Of a DNA stretch of 64,000 bases, positions 6,790 to 15,433 are shown in pieces. A program made the position numbers and the translations under genes. The notes beneath the pieces were generated by a model, which was given only the letters and a program-made list of their open reading frames with translations, was not told the DNA's origin and did no database searches. Every line of letters starts with the position of its first letter. Position 1 is the first letter of the stretch. This stretch comes from an uncultured Collinsella sp. (GTDB lineage Bacteria > Actinomycetota > Coriobacteriia > Coriobacteriales > Coriobacteriaceae), in the NCBI GenBank assembly GCA_900544235.1, contig UQUL01000006.1, positions 1 through 64,000 on the forward strand, read 5' to 3'.

Positions 6790-8547
6790 ATGAATGAGAT
6801 CAAGTGCCCGCATTGTGGCGAAGTCTTTAAGGTCGATGCGTCTGGCTATGCGGATATTGTCAAGCAAGTGCGTGATGCCGAGTTTTCGCGCGACCTGGAT
6901 GAGCGTGTGAAGGCAGTCCAGCGCGAGGGCGAGCAGGCGCTGGAGCTTGAGCGCTCGCGTTCGACGGCTGCTTTGCAGGAGGCAGAGTCTCAGCGCAACG
7001 CTCAGCTCGTTGAGCAGAAGAACGCTGCGGCTCAGCAGCTGGCACAAGAGGTCGCCAAGCGCGATGCTGAGCTTGCCGAGCTGCGCGCTAAGCTCGAGGG
7101 CGCTGCCGCAGAGCGCGAGAGTGCAAGCCAGCGCGCGGCGGTAGAGGCGCGAGCCAATGCTCAAAAGGAAAATGCCGAACTCCAGCGTGAGATTGATAGC
7201 CTGCGTGCGCAGCTTGGGCGCAAAGATGACGAAGCAAAGCTTGCCGAGTCGGCGGCGCGCAACGCTGCTCAAAACGATTTAGCTGCACGTGATGCTCAGA
7301 TTGCCGAGCTGCAGGCCAAGCTTGCCGCGGCGGACAAGGCCCAGGAGATGGCGCTTGCCGCCGCTGCGGCTGAGTCGCAGCGCGAACTCGATGCCGCTCG
7401 CAGCGAGGCCGAGCGCGCGCTTACTGACTATCGCGCGACGGTACAAGAGAAGTTTTCCGCCGCTAAGGCACAGTCCGAGCAAGAGGCCGAGGGTCTGCGT
7501 GCCCAGCTGCGCGAGCAGGAACTGATGGCAAAAATGAACCTGTCGGAGGCGGTCGCCGCGGCGGAGCGAGAGCGCGATGAGGCGCGTGCCAAACTGACGA
7601 GCGAGCTGGCGGTGCGCGATTCTCGCGAGGAACAGGCCAAGGCGGCACACGAGCTCGAGCTTGCGCAGGCCAAGCGCGCGAGCGATGACCTGATTCGCTA
7701 CAAGGATGAAGAGATTGAGCGCCTTAAGGACATGAAGGTCCGCCTGTCCACCAAGATGGTGGGCGAGTCGCTCGAGCAGCACTGCGAGACCGAGTTTAAC
7801 CGTCTGCGCATGACGGCGTTTCCCAACGCGTACTTCGAGAAAGATAACGATGCGTCTGAGGGTACCAAGGGCGACTTTATCTTCCGCGAGTGCGACGCGA
7901 GCGGCAATGAGGTCATTTCGATTATGTTCGAGATGAAAAACGAGAACGACGAGACCGCGACCAAGCATAAAAACGAGGACTTCTTTAAGAAACTCGATCA
8001 CGATCGTCGCCAGAAAGGCTGTGAGTACGCGGTGCTCTGCACGCTGCTCGAGCCCGAGAGCGAGCTCTATAACGCAGGGATAGTCGACGTGAGCTATCGC
8101 TACGAGAAGATGTACGTGATTCGCCCGCAGTTTTTCATTCCCATGATTACGCTTCTTCGCAACGCCGCCATGGGTTCGCTGCGCTATAAGCAGGAGCTGG
8201 CGGAATACAAACAGCAGAATATCGACGTCACGAACTTCGAAGCCAAGATGGAGAAGTTCAAGAATGATTTCGGCCGCAACTACGAGATCGCGAGCCGCAA
8301 GTTCCAAACGGCGATCGATGAGATCGATAAGACGATTAGCCACCTGCAGAAAACCAAGGAGGCGTTGCTGTCCTCCGAGAACAATCTGCGCCTAGCCAAC
8401 AAGAAGGCGGACGATCTTACCATTCGCAAGCTCACGTGGGGCAACAAGACCATGAAGGCCGCGTTTGACGAGGCGCGCGGGGCTGCGACAGAGACAAACG
8501 ATGAGCCAGCCGAGGCGGATTCGTATGAGGTCGAGGGTGCCGAGTAA
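6790..8547 (+). CDS. DUF2130 family protein (zinc ribbon, coiled coil, nuclease-like core)
   Basis: This 585-residue protein starts with a zinc-ribbon-like CPHCGEVF near residue 5. A long Ala/Glu/Arg-rich coiled coil follows (about residues 30-315), and then the conserved DUF2130 core. That core contains [10 protein letters not shown], a GDFIFRE strand and [10 protein letters not shown], which resemble the D and E-x-K positions of a PD-(D/E)XK nuclease fold. A C-terminal helical region ends in an acidic tail. Members are common in bacteria but poorly characterised; a role in DNA metabolism is an inference. GAGGAG lies seven bases before ATG 6790. The gene stands alone between two terminators. 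Confidence 0.88.
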   Translation: MNEIKCPHCGEVFKVDASGYADIVKQVRDAEFSRDLDERVKAVQREGEQALELERSRSTAALQEAESQRNAQLVEQKNAAAQQLAQEVAKRDAELAELRAKLEGAAAERESASQRAAVEARANAQKENAELQREIDSLRAQLGRKDDEAKLAESAARNAAQNDLAARDAQIAELQAKLAAADKAQEMALAAAAAESQRELDAARSEAERALTDYRATVQEKFSAAKAQSEQEAEGLRAQLREQELMAKMNLSEAVAAAERERDEARAKLTSELAVRDSREEQAKAAHELELAQAKRASDDLIRYKDEEIERLKDMKVRLSTKMVGESLEQHCETEFNRLRMTAFPNAYFEKDNDASEGTKGDFIFRECDASGNEVISIMFEMKNENDETATKHKNEDFFKKLDHDRRQKGCEYAVLCTLLEPESELYNAGIVDVSYRYEKMYVIRPQFFIPMITLLRNAAMGSLRYKQELAEYKQQNIDVTNFEAKMEKFKNDFGRNYEIASRKFQTAIDEIDKTISHLQKTKEALLSSENNLRLANKKADDLTIRKLTWGNKTMKAAFDEARGAATETNDEPAEADSYEVEGAE

Positions 8548-8566
8548 GGCATAGCGTATAGCGCAA

Positions 8567-8611
8567 AAGCGGGGCCGCTGGCTATATTGCCAGCGGCCCC
8601 GCTTCGTTTCG
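8567..8611. terminator. Bidirectional terminator between convergent genes
   Basis: AAGCGGGGCCGCTGGC (8567-8582) pairs perfectly with its reverse complement (8589-8604) across a six-base loop. T-rich sequence follows on the plus side and A-rich sequence precedes it. It serves the DUF2130 gene and the convergent helicase gene. Confidence 0.9.
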
Positions 8612-8626
8612 TTCCAGTATGTTCGG

Positions 8627-11308
8627 CTAGTCCTCGAGCAGGTCCTCGATAAAGCCGACGCGGTAGTTTTTGAAGATGACCTCGCCGCCGTCTTGCGTGG
8701 CGTCCAGATCGACATCGCCCATGATGCCAAAATCGTGGTCGCCATCCTCGTCGGCAAAGATCTGGTGCACGTGCCATACGTGCGCGGTCTTCTCGTCGGA
8801 CTCGTCAATGGAAAACATCGCGGCGCTGCGGGCATCTCCGTCGGTGAGGATTTCCTCGTGCTGCTCGTGGTAAGCGTCGAGTGCTTTTTGCCAGCGGATC
8901 TCGCTCATGCCCCAGTCGTCGTCGAGCTCGCCCAGGTCGCGAACGTGCTCGCGGGCGGCAAGGGTCACGCGGCGGAAGAGCGCGTTGCGCACCAATAGCG
9001 TGCAGCCGCGACGGTCCGCCACGACCTCGTCGATGCCCTGCGGCGGCGCAGCATCGAGGGCTGCCGGGTTGCCGGCGTTCTCCCACTCATCCACCAGGCT
9101 CGAGTCCACCGAGCGCACCACAAAGCCCAGCCACGAGATAATGTCGCGCAGGCGCTCGTCGCGCTTCTCGATGGGCACGGTGCGGTCGAGTGAACGGTAG
9201 GCCTCTGCCAGGTAACGCAGCAAAATGCCCTCGGAGCGGGCGATGCCGAGCTTTTGGATATAGCCCTTAAAGTCGCTCGCGCTCTCCAGCATGTCGCGCA
9301 GGACGCTCTTGGGCGAGAGCTGGTAGTCGTTGGCCCAAGGTACTTCTTGGCAGTACTTGTCGAAGGCGGCATCGAGCAAGTCCTCGAGCGGCTTTTCGTA
9401 GGTGACATCCTGGATGCGCTCCAGGCGTTCCTCATATTCGACGCCGTCAGCCTTCATTTCGGCCATCGCGCGGTCGCGCGCGGCGCGCTCCTGCGCGCGC
9501 AATACCTGCTTGGGGTCCTCGAGCGTTGCCTCGACCATCGAGATCAGATCCATGGTATAGGTCTCACTCTCGGGGTCGAGCAGCTCCAGCGCGGCAAGCA
9601 AAAACGGCGAGAGCGGCTGGTCGAGCGCAAAGTCCTCGGGCAGATCGACCGTCAGTGCATAGTCGATGTCTGGCGCGGCGTCAGTCGGGGCGTCGGGCGC
9701 GGGCGGCACCTCGGTGCGAACGACGACGCCGGAATCGATGAGCGTGGCGAAGATTTCGTCGGCGCGAACCTCGAGCTTGGCCTTTTCCTCGGGGGTCTGC
9801 AAGCTCGTCTCGATGAGGTCGTGTACGCGGGCTCGGACATCGCCGCCCTGCTCGACCACGCTAATCACCATGGAGTGCGTGATGCGAAGGCGCGGCTTGA
9901 GCGTCTCGGGCTGCGTCTCGATCAGGCGCTCAAAGGTCTGCTTGTTCCAGGTGACAAAGCCCTCGGGGGCCTTCTTCTTTTTAATCTTGCGGAGCTTCTT
10001 GGGGTCGTCGCCCGCCTTGGCCATGAGTTTGGCGTTCTCGATCTCGTGCTCCGGGGCCTCGGCGATGACCATGCCCTCGGTATCGAAGCCCGAGCGGCCG
10101 GCGCGACCGGCAATCTGATGGAACTCGCGGGCGCGCAGGCGACGCATCTTGTAGCCGTCGAACTTGGTGAGCGCGGTGAGTACCACGGTGTGGATGGGTA
10201 CGTTGATGCCGACGCCGAGCGTATCGGTGCCGCAGATGACGGGCAGCAGGCCCTGCTGCGCCAGGCGCTCCACCAGCAGGCGATAGCGCGGCAACATGCC
10301 GGCATGGTGCACGCCGACGCCGCATCCAAGCAGGCGTTTGAGAATCTTACCAAAGGCCGTGGAGAAGCTCGTCCCCTTTGCCGCTTCTTTGATGGCCTCG
10401 CGCTGCTCCTTGCTGGCGATGCCAAAATTGGCGAGCGACTGTGCCGTTGCAAGGGCGGCATCCTGGCTAAAGTGCACGATATAGAGCGGGGCCTCGCCGC
10501 GGCGCATGGCGAGCTCGACGGTGCCCTCGAGGGAGGTCGTCACGTAGTCGTAGCTCAGCGGCACGGGGCGCGGGGCATCGACGACCAAGTCGCAGGTAGC
10601 ACCGGTGTGTTCCTCGAGTGAGGCGGCGATGGCAGTGACATCGCCGAGCGTGGCGCTCATGAGCATGAATTGCGTGTGGGGCAGGGTGAGCAGCGGCACC
10701 TGCCAAGCCCAACCGCGGTCGGGGTCGGCAAAGTAGTGGAACTCGTCCATGGCCACGCAGCCCACGTCGGCATCTTCGCTCTCGCGCAGTGCGTCGTTGG
10801 CAAGGATCTCTGCCGTGCAGCAGATGACGGGTGCCTTGGTGTTGATATGCGTGTCGCCGGTAATCATGCCTACGTTATCGCGGCCGAGCACCTGCACAAG
10901 GTCGAAAAACTTCTCGCTGACCAGAGCCTTGATGGGGGCCGTGTAATAACAGCGCTTGCCTTGCGCCATGCCCATAAAGAGCATGCCTAGCGCGACAAGC
11001 GACTTGCCCGATCCGGTCGGTGTTCCCAAAATGACATGGTCACCGGCGGCTAGATCCATGAGGGCCTCTTCCTGGTGGTCCCACAGCTCAATACCGCGGT
11101 CGCTTGTCCATTCAAAGAAGCGTTCGAAGGCCTGATCGGGCGTGAGCCATGGTTCGGGCTCGCTACCATCCTCGGGCTCCCACCAGGTGGGGGAGAGCGC
11201 GCCGAGCGAGCCGAATTCGGCTTCGGTTCCCGTGCCGCCCGAGAACGAGCTGGCGGCGCCGGCGCCAGAAACGGTGCTGGCGGCGGTATCTGTCGTGGTC
11301 TGTGCCAT
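8627..11308 (-). CDS. DEAD/DEAH RNA helicase with DUF3516 C-terminus (Ski2-like)
   Basis: This is an 893-residue superfamily 2 helicase. The first 40 residues are low-complexity and probably disordered. Walker A is GTPTGSGKS (about 95-103), the DEAD-box position reads DEFH in AMDEFHYFAD, motif III is SATLGD, and motif VI is HQIAGRAGRSGFD. The C-terminal half matches the actinobacterial DUF3516 group (for example the region RLERIQDVTYEKPLEDLLD). These are thought to act on RNA, but the substrate is not proven. ATG 11308 was chosen over longer frames because GAGAGAAAG precedes it and the longer form would run into the repeat at 11431-11553. Confidence 0.9.
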   Translation of the reverse strand: MAQTTTDTAASTVSGAGAASSFSGGTGTEAEFGSLGALSPTWWEPEDGSEPEPWLTPDQAFERFFEWTSDRGIELWDHQEEALMDLAAGDHVILGTPTGSGKSLVALGMLFMGMAQGKRCYYTAPIKALVSEKFFDLVQVLGRDNVGMITGDTHINTKAPVICCTAEILANDALRESEDADVGCVAMDEFHYFADPDRGWAWQVPLLTLPHTQFMLMSATLGDVTAIAASLEEHTGATCDLVVDAPRPVPLSYDYVTTSLEGTVELAMRRGEAPLYIVHFSQDAALATAQSLANFGIASKEQREAIKEAAKGTSFSTAFGKILKRLLGCGVGVHHAGMLPRYRLLVERLAQQGLLPVICGTDTLGVGINVPIHTVVLTALTKFDGYKMRRLRAREFHQIAGRAGRSGFDTEGMVIAEAPEHEIENAKLMAKAGDDPKKLRKIKKKKAPEGFVTWNKQTFERLIETQPETLKPRLRITHSMVISVVEQGGDVRARVHDLIETSLQTPEEKAKLEVRADEIFATLIDSGVVVRTEVPPAPDAPTDAAPDIDYALTVDLPEDFALDQPLSPFLLAALELLDPESETYTMDLISMVEATLEDPKQVLRAQERAARDRAMAEMKADGVEYEERLERIQDVTYEKPLEDLLDAAFDKYCQEVPWANDYQLSPKSVLRDMLESASDFKGYIQKLGIARSEGILLRYLAEAYRSLDRTVPIEKRDERLRDIISWLGFVVRSVDSSLVDEWENAGNPAALDAAPPQGIDEVVADRRGCTLLVRNALFRRVTLAAREHVRDLGELDDDWGMSEIRWQKALDAYHEQHEEILTDGDARSAAMFSIDESDEKTAHVWHVHQIFADEDGDHDFGIMGDVDLDATQDGGEVIFKNYRVGFIEDLLED

Positions 11309-11430
11309 GTGGTTGCTTTCTCTCGCCGTTTGTCCGCCAACTATTATGGCGTAGCGGCGGCGCGGGGTGCCAGCGCGCGAGAAAATGCAGGAAATGGGCG
11401 TTCTGCCCGGCCGTTTGGTGCGGTTGCCAG

Positions 11431-11553
11431 CTAAGTGAGTAGACTTTTTGCGATGTCGCGAGCACATGGCTTTTGCACAAGGGCTCTACCTGCGGTTTTA
11501 TTTTTCGCTATGCGGGTTGTGCTTGGCTATTGCAAAAAAGTCTACTCACTTAG
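11431..11553. repeat. Complete 123-bp inverted-repeat element (copy 3)
   Basis: The left end CTAAGTGAGTAGACTTTTT and the right end AAAAAGTCTACTCACTTAG are inverted repeats, with partial pairing inward (GCGAGCACA against CCAAGCACA). The length and centre (ACCTGCGGTTTTAT) match the element at 1394-1516. It lies between the helicase and the TrmB-like gene, touching neither. Confidence 0.85.
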
Positions 11554-11618
11554 GCTTGAGGGTCGTTCGCCGGCGCCTATTCGCGCTTGTTTGTCGACAT
11601 CGCGACCATCAGAAGCCC

Positions 11619-12458
11619 CTAGGACTCTTGCGGCAGACGCTTCTTGCCCTTGCGGGCGCGGTTTTTAAAGTTCTCGACGGCCTCTTCCATGCCGAGGGGC
11701 ACATAGGTAAGCTTATCGAGGTTATCGGGCAGGTAGCAGGCAAGGCTTTGCTCCTGCGCTCGGCCTGCTGCGAGTTGCTCTTCGGTAGGCTTCTCGCCGG
11801 GTGTGGCACAAATGCCGTAGACGACGGCACCCATCTCGCGCGTGCGGCACTCGTACTCGGTCTCGGGATGCTCGGGATGGTCGCGGCGCACGTCATCGCT
11901 TACCCAAAGTGTGTCGTAGCCCGCCGCGGCAAACTGCCCCAGGGCGTAGTCGCGCAACGGCTTGCTGTCGGTGCGCAGCGTGACGGTAGCGCCGGCTGCA
12001 AAGAGCGGGCGGTACAGCATTAGGTGGTCGACATGGACGAGTCGCTTTTTGGCGTACTTGGCCTTGGGCTGCGGCGTGGGAAAGTTGATGGTGATGGCAT
12101 CGAGCTCGCCTGTGGCAAATAGCTGCGGCAGCGATGCGGCGCCTCGAGGCAGAACGAGTGCGTTGGTCAGTTCATGCTCGCAGATTTTCTGTGCGGCATA
12201 GGCGATGCAGATGGGCTCTTGGTCCATACCGATAAAGAGGGTGTCGGGCTCGCGGCGAGCGCGCTCAACCAGATAGGTGCCTTTGCCGCAGCCCAGATCC
12301 AGATGAAGGCGGGTGAACGAGACGCTGCCAACTGGCGCGCAAGCCGCGCGCCAATCTCCGGCATAGGCCTCGGGGTTCGTCTCAATCGCATCGGCGTAAC
12401 GCTCCAGGCGCTCCTCGAGCACAAAGTTCTTAGGCGTGCGAACGTGGACGGCTCCCAT
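11619..12458 (-). CDS. trmB: TrmB-like tRNA (guanine-N7)-methyltransferase
   Basis: This 279-residue SAM-dependent methyltransferase is expected to make m7G46 in tRNA. The SAM site LDLGCGKGTYLVERA (about residues 52-66) and the GMDQEP acidic loop are typical. The family's catalytic block, usually written F-x-D-P-W-x-K, reads NFPTPQPKAKYAKKRL here, so the Asp and Trp are replaced by Thr and Gln. The C-terminal basic tail (NRARKGKKRLP) is unusual and could bind RNA. AAGGAG precedes ATG 12458. The motif change could mean altered chemistry or a different substrate, so the activity assignment is less sure than the family assignment. Confidence 0.75.
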   Translation of the reverse strand: MGAVHVRTPKNFVLEERLERYADAIETNPEAYAGDWRAACAPVGSVSFTRLHLDLGCGKGTYLVERARREPDTLFIGMDQEPICIAYAAQKICEHELTNALVLPRGAASLPQLFATGELDAITINFPTPQPKAKYAKKRLVHVDHLMLYRPLFAAGATVTLRTDSKPLRDYALGQFAAAGYDTLWVSDDVRRDHPEHPETEYECRTREMGAVVYGICATPGEKPTEEQLAAGRAQEQSLACYLPDNLDKLTYVPLGMEEAVENFKNRARKGKKRLPQES

Positions 12459-12513
12459 GAGGCTCCTTGGTCATAAGTTTGGAACGCATAGCTGCACGTT
12501 CCGTCAATGGATT

Positions 12514-12539
12514 GAAAAAGGGCGGGCATAGCTTGCCCG
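12514..12539 (-). terminator. Terminator of the Trm9-like methyltransferase gene
   Basis: On the minus strand CGGGCA-AGCTA-TGCCCG is followed by CCCTTTTT. It lies between two minus-strand methyltransferase genes, so they are probably separate units. Confidence 0.7.
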
Positions 12540-12576
12540 AAAGATGCGGTGCAGCCCGGCGGCGAGTCGCCGATAC

Positions 12577-13449
12577 CTACAGGCGCTTGAGAATCACATA
12601 GCGGTTGAGCTCGCCGCTGCGACCGTCGGCATGGAAACGCTCAAGCTCGCGCACGGGGACCTCGCCACTCTTGTAGAACGTACGGACGCCGCGCACCAGG
12701 TCGGTGATCTGCTGATCGTCAAAGTGATGACAATAGCGGTAGGCGTGGCGGTCGTTTTGCCAGCCGATGAGGTGGTCGCCGGCTTCAAACTGCGCGGAAT
12801 CGTAACCCTCAAACGGCGGGGTGAGCTCGGCGCGGGCCTCGGCGCGAACAGCCTTGCGCGCCATGCGCTCGTCGTTCATAAACTCCCAAAAGCTGATGGC
12901 GATGATGCCGCCCGGGCGCGTCTGGCGCACCAGAGCGTCGAGCACGCGTACACGGTACTCGCACGACGGCACATGGTGCATAAAGCCAAAGCAGACCGAG
13001 ATGTCGGCGAGCGGGGCGTCGAAAAGCACGTCGGGCGTCTCGGCGGGGTTGAGCTTCATAAGGGCGTCGAGCACGTCGAGTTCCTGGAAGTGCAGGTTGG
13101 GAATGCGCAGCGCGTGGCCATGTGCATCGATGGCCAGGTCTTGGCACGAGTCGACACCATAGAACTCAAACGGGCAGCTGGCATCTGCCGAGGGGTTTGC
13201 GCCATCGACGCCCTTGGCGGCAAGTGCGCCGCCGGCGGCAAAGTTCTCGAATCGCATATTGCCACAGGCAAGATCGAAGACGCGGACGGGATGCTCGATC
13301 GTGGCGACGTCGAGCTGTTCGAGCGCGATATCCATGGTGCGTACCCAGCCGGGCCACGGGGCCTGGCGCGTATCGGAAAAGGAAGCGGAGTGCTCGCGAT
13401 AGAACGTGTTGTTGAGCTGGATGAGCGATGAGGCGAAATCGCGGTTCAC
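12577..13449 (-). CDS. Trm9/ALKBH8-like SAM-dependent methyltransferase
   Basis: This 290-residue class I methyltransferase strongly resembles the Trm9/ALKBH8 methyltransferase domain. It has FYREHSASFSDTRQAPWPGW near residue 17 (family: HFS-TR--PWP), then FDLACGNMRF as the SAM site. YGVDSCQDL corresponds to the acidic loop, and FGFMHHV plus VRQTRPGGIIAISFW to the region after the active site. Trm9 methylates cm5U34 of tRNA to mcm5U. An Elp3-like enzyme, which makes the cm5U precursor, is encoded about 2 kb away. The start is GTG 13449, preceded by GGAGGGAG. Family resemblance is what I see; the tRNA substrate is inferred. Confidence 0.75.
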   Translation of the reverse strand: MNRDFASSLIQLNNTFYREHSASFSDTRQAPWPGWVRTMDIALEQLDVATIEHPVRVFDLACGNMRFENFAAGGALAAKGVDGANPSADASCPFEFYGVDSCQDLAIDAHGHALRIPNLHFQELDVLDALMKLNPAETPDVLFDAPLADISVCFGFMHHVPSCEYRVRVLDALVRQTRPGGIIAISFWEFMNDERMARKAVRAEARAELTPPFEGYDSAQFEAGDHLIGWQNDRHAYRYCHHFDDQQITDLVRGVRTFYKSGEVPVRELERFHADGRSGELNRYVILKRL

Positions 13450-13717
13450 GGCGCGGAACTCCCTCCGTTAGCGGTGCGAAATAAACAGTACGACCATACT
13501 ACCGTTAACGCCGCAACGGGGACAACCGAGCTGCGGCTCATTGTTTTGTTTGGACACATTTCCGCAGCTCATATGTGCCCGCAACCGCCAGTTGTCAAAA
13601 ATCTCACTAGAATAGGTGGCATGCTTTTGGCGGTGGCGGATAGATTTTTAACTGTGCAAGGCGCCTTAAGAACAAAAAACGGTCCGGCGGCACGGCTGGC
13701 ATCACATAGGAGGAACC

Positions 13718-14440
13718 ATGAATGTAGAAACTGCGCAGCGGCTCGCCGACCTTCGCCGCAGCAAGGGCTTTAGCCAAGAAGGGCTGGCGCGAAAGCTGGG
13801 GCTGTCGCGCCAGGCGGTTAGTAAATGGGAGCGTGCGGAGAGCTCGCCCGATACCGAGAACCTGATCTCGCTCGCCAAGCTTTATGGTGTGAGTCTGGAC
13901 GAGCTGCTCAATCCGAGCGATGAGATCGAGGACGATATCGAGTTTGAGAACGAGGACCGCGCTCGTCAGCGCGAGGCCGAGGCAGCAGAGCGTGCTCGCA
14001 CCCATGAGGCGGCGGCGCGCGCTACTGAGGCGGCAACACAGGCGAGTGATGCTGCGGCCAAGGCGGCGCAAGCGGCAAGCTGGAGTGCGCAGGCCGCCAA
14101 TGCCGCTACGGCGCAGGCGACGAGTGGCGGCGCAGTTGGTTCGACTCCGGTGAAGGGCCCGTTCCAGTCGTTCCCGTATTGGGCCGTGTGCTGGCTGCTG
14201 TTCTTTTTACTGATGTTCCTGGTTGGTGCCAGCCCCTTTCCCGCACTGATCTTCTTTACGATTCCCATCTATCACTGGGTGGCGCGTGCGCTCGATGGTG
14301 ATTGGGCACGCGGGGATATTCAGGTTGGTCCGGCGTCGGTGGCGATCAAGGCCCAGGGGAAGGATGCTTCTGCGGAACCCGATGCTGACGTGGCTACCAC
14401 GATCACCGCTGAGCCATGTGCCAAAGAGGGTGACGAATGA
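13718..14440 (+). CDS. XRE-family regulator with C-terminal membrane segments
   Basis: This 240-residue protein starts with a helix-turn-helix of the XRE/Cro type (residues 5-60, GFSQEGLARKLGLSRQAVSKW). An acidic linker and a long Ala-rich helix (about 85-140) follow, then two membrane spans (about 150-195). The C-terminal tail is soluble. HTH-plus-membrane proteins of this kind commonly sit beside DUF4097 proteins and sense the envelope or regulate their own operon. ATAGGAGG lies ahead of ATG 13718. The stop codon overlaps the start of the next gene (ATGATGA), so the two are translationally coupled. Confidence 0.9.
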   Translation: MNVETAQRLADLRRSKGFSQEGLARKLGLSRQAVSKWERAESSPDTENLISLAKLYGVSLDELLNPSDEIEDDIEFENEDRARQREAEAAERARTHEAAARATEAATQASDAAAKAAQAASWSAQAANAATAQATSGGAVGSTPVKGPFQSFPYWAVCWLLFFLLMFLVGASPFPALIFFTIPIYHWVARALDGDWARGDIQVGPASVAIKAQGKDASAEPDADVATTITAEPCAKEGDE

Positions 14441-15336
14441 TGAAGCTTTCGCATGAATCCAAGGTACGCCTGGGTGTTGGCATCGGAGCGTTTGTGCTCA
14501 TTGTTGGGCTTGTCTTTGGCGTTTCGCGGACATTGATTCATTTTGATGGCCCGTGGGATCTCGACGATGTTGTATCCGGCCTGTCTGGTATGGACGATGT
14601 GGTGGGCGAGGGCAATCTTTTGGATGACGGTAACTATTCCGCTCAGCCTCAGCAGCTTTCGAGCGAAACCTTTGATGCCGACGCGTTCACATCGCTTGAC
14701 TTGGACGTGACGTCGGGCACGGTCGAGGTCAAACACGTCTCCGGCGGGCCAGTGCGCGTAATTGAAAGCGGTCGCGTGGCAACGGGGACCGTTGCCTTCG
14801 ATGCGGCAACCCAGAACCTGGCCGAAATCAAGGGCTCTACGCTCAAGATTCGCCAGTTCGATTGCGATGACGAGCGCGCCATTGACCGCACGGTTACCGT
14901 CGAACTGCCGCGCGAAGTTGCCGATAACATGGTGGGCATTACAGCGAATGTGGGATCGGGTGACCTGACGGTCGCGGGCATTGCGTGTCATGACCTCAAC
15001 CTGACTTTGGACTCTGGAGACGTTGAGTTTACGGGCACCGTGACCGATACCCTGAATGCCGAGGTCGGTTCGGGCGATGTGACGTTCGAGCTCTACCAGG
15101 CCCCCGCGAAGTCGATGGACGTGAGTGTGGGCTCGGGCGATGTGGAGATGACGGTTCCGAACTCGACGGGCTTTAAGGCGAGCCTCGCCTTGGGCAGCGG
15201 CGACTTCGAGAGCGATTTCCTTCCGCTTGGCTACGACGGCGAGACCATTTTGAATCTTGAATTCGATAACGGCGATAAGTCTGCTGCGTATCGTTTTGAG
15301 GTCGGTTCGGGCGACATGTCGTTTGATCCGGAGTGA
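14437..15336 (+). CDS. DUF4097-family membrane-anchored beta-helix protein
   Basis: This 299-residue protein has one N-terminal membrane anchor (about residues 12-32). It is followed by a predicted extracellular beta-rich domain made of repeating units with the core VGSGD(V/L/M) at about 168, 210, 230, 250 and 290, typical of DUF4097 adhesin-like beta-helices. The function of the family is not established; it is usually partnered with an XRE or PspC-type regulator, as here. It overlaps the upstream regulator gene by four bases and is followed by a terminator, making a two-gene operon. Confidence 0.85.
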   Translation: MMKLSHESKVRLGVGIGAFVLIVGLVFGVSRTLIHFDGPWDLDDVVSGLSGMDDVVGEGNLLDDGNYSAQPQQLSSETFDADAFTSLDLDVTSGTVEVKHVSGGPVRVIESGRVATGTVAFDAATQNLAEIKGSTLKIRQFDCDDERAIDRTVTVELPREVADNMVGITANVGSGDLTVAGIACHDLNLTLDSGDVEFTGTVTDTLNAEVGSGDVTFELYQAPAKSMDVSVGSGDVEMTVPNSTGFKASLALGSGDFESDFLPLGYDGETILNLEFDNGDKSAAYRFEVGSGDMSFDPE

Positions 15337-15383
15337 CATGCGGTTTTCGGAGATCGGTACATATAGGCATGCTCTTTGATGGA

Positions 15384-15420
15384 GGCGCCGGAGCCGTGAC
15401 GGGCTTCGGCGCCTTTGCCT
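15384..15420 (+). terminator. Terminator of the XRE-DUF4097 operon
   Basis: GGCGCCGGAGCC (15384-15395) pairs with GGGCTTCGGCGCC (15401-15413), followed by TTTGCCTTT. Confidence 0.85.
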
Positions 15421-15433
15421 TTACAATGGGGAC

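Noticed and set aside
9254..10621. Long antisense frame over the DUF3516 helicase gene
   Set aside because: Shadow of a clear helicase gene on the other strand; no ribosome site or recognisable domain.
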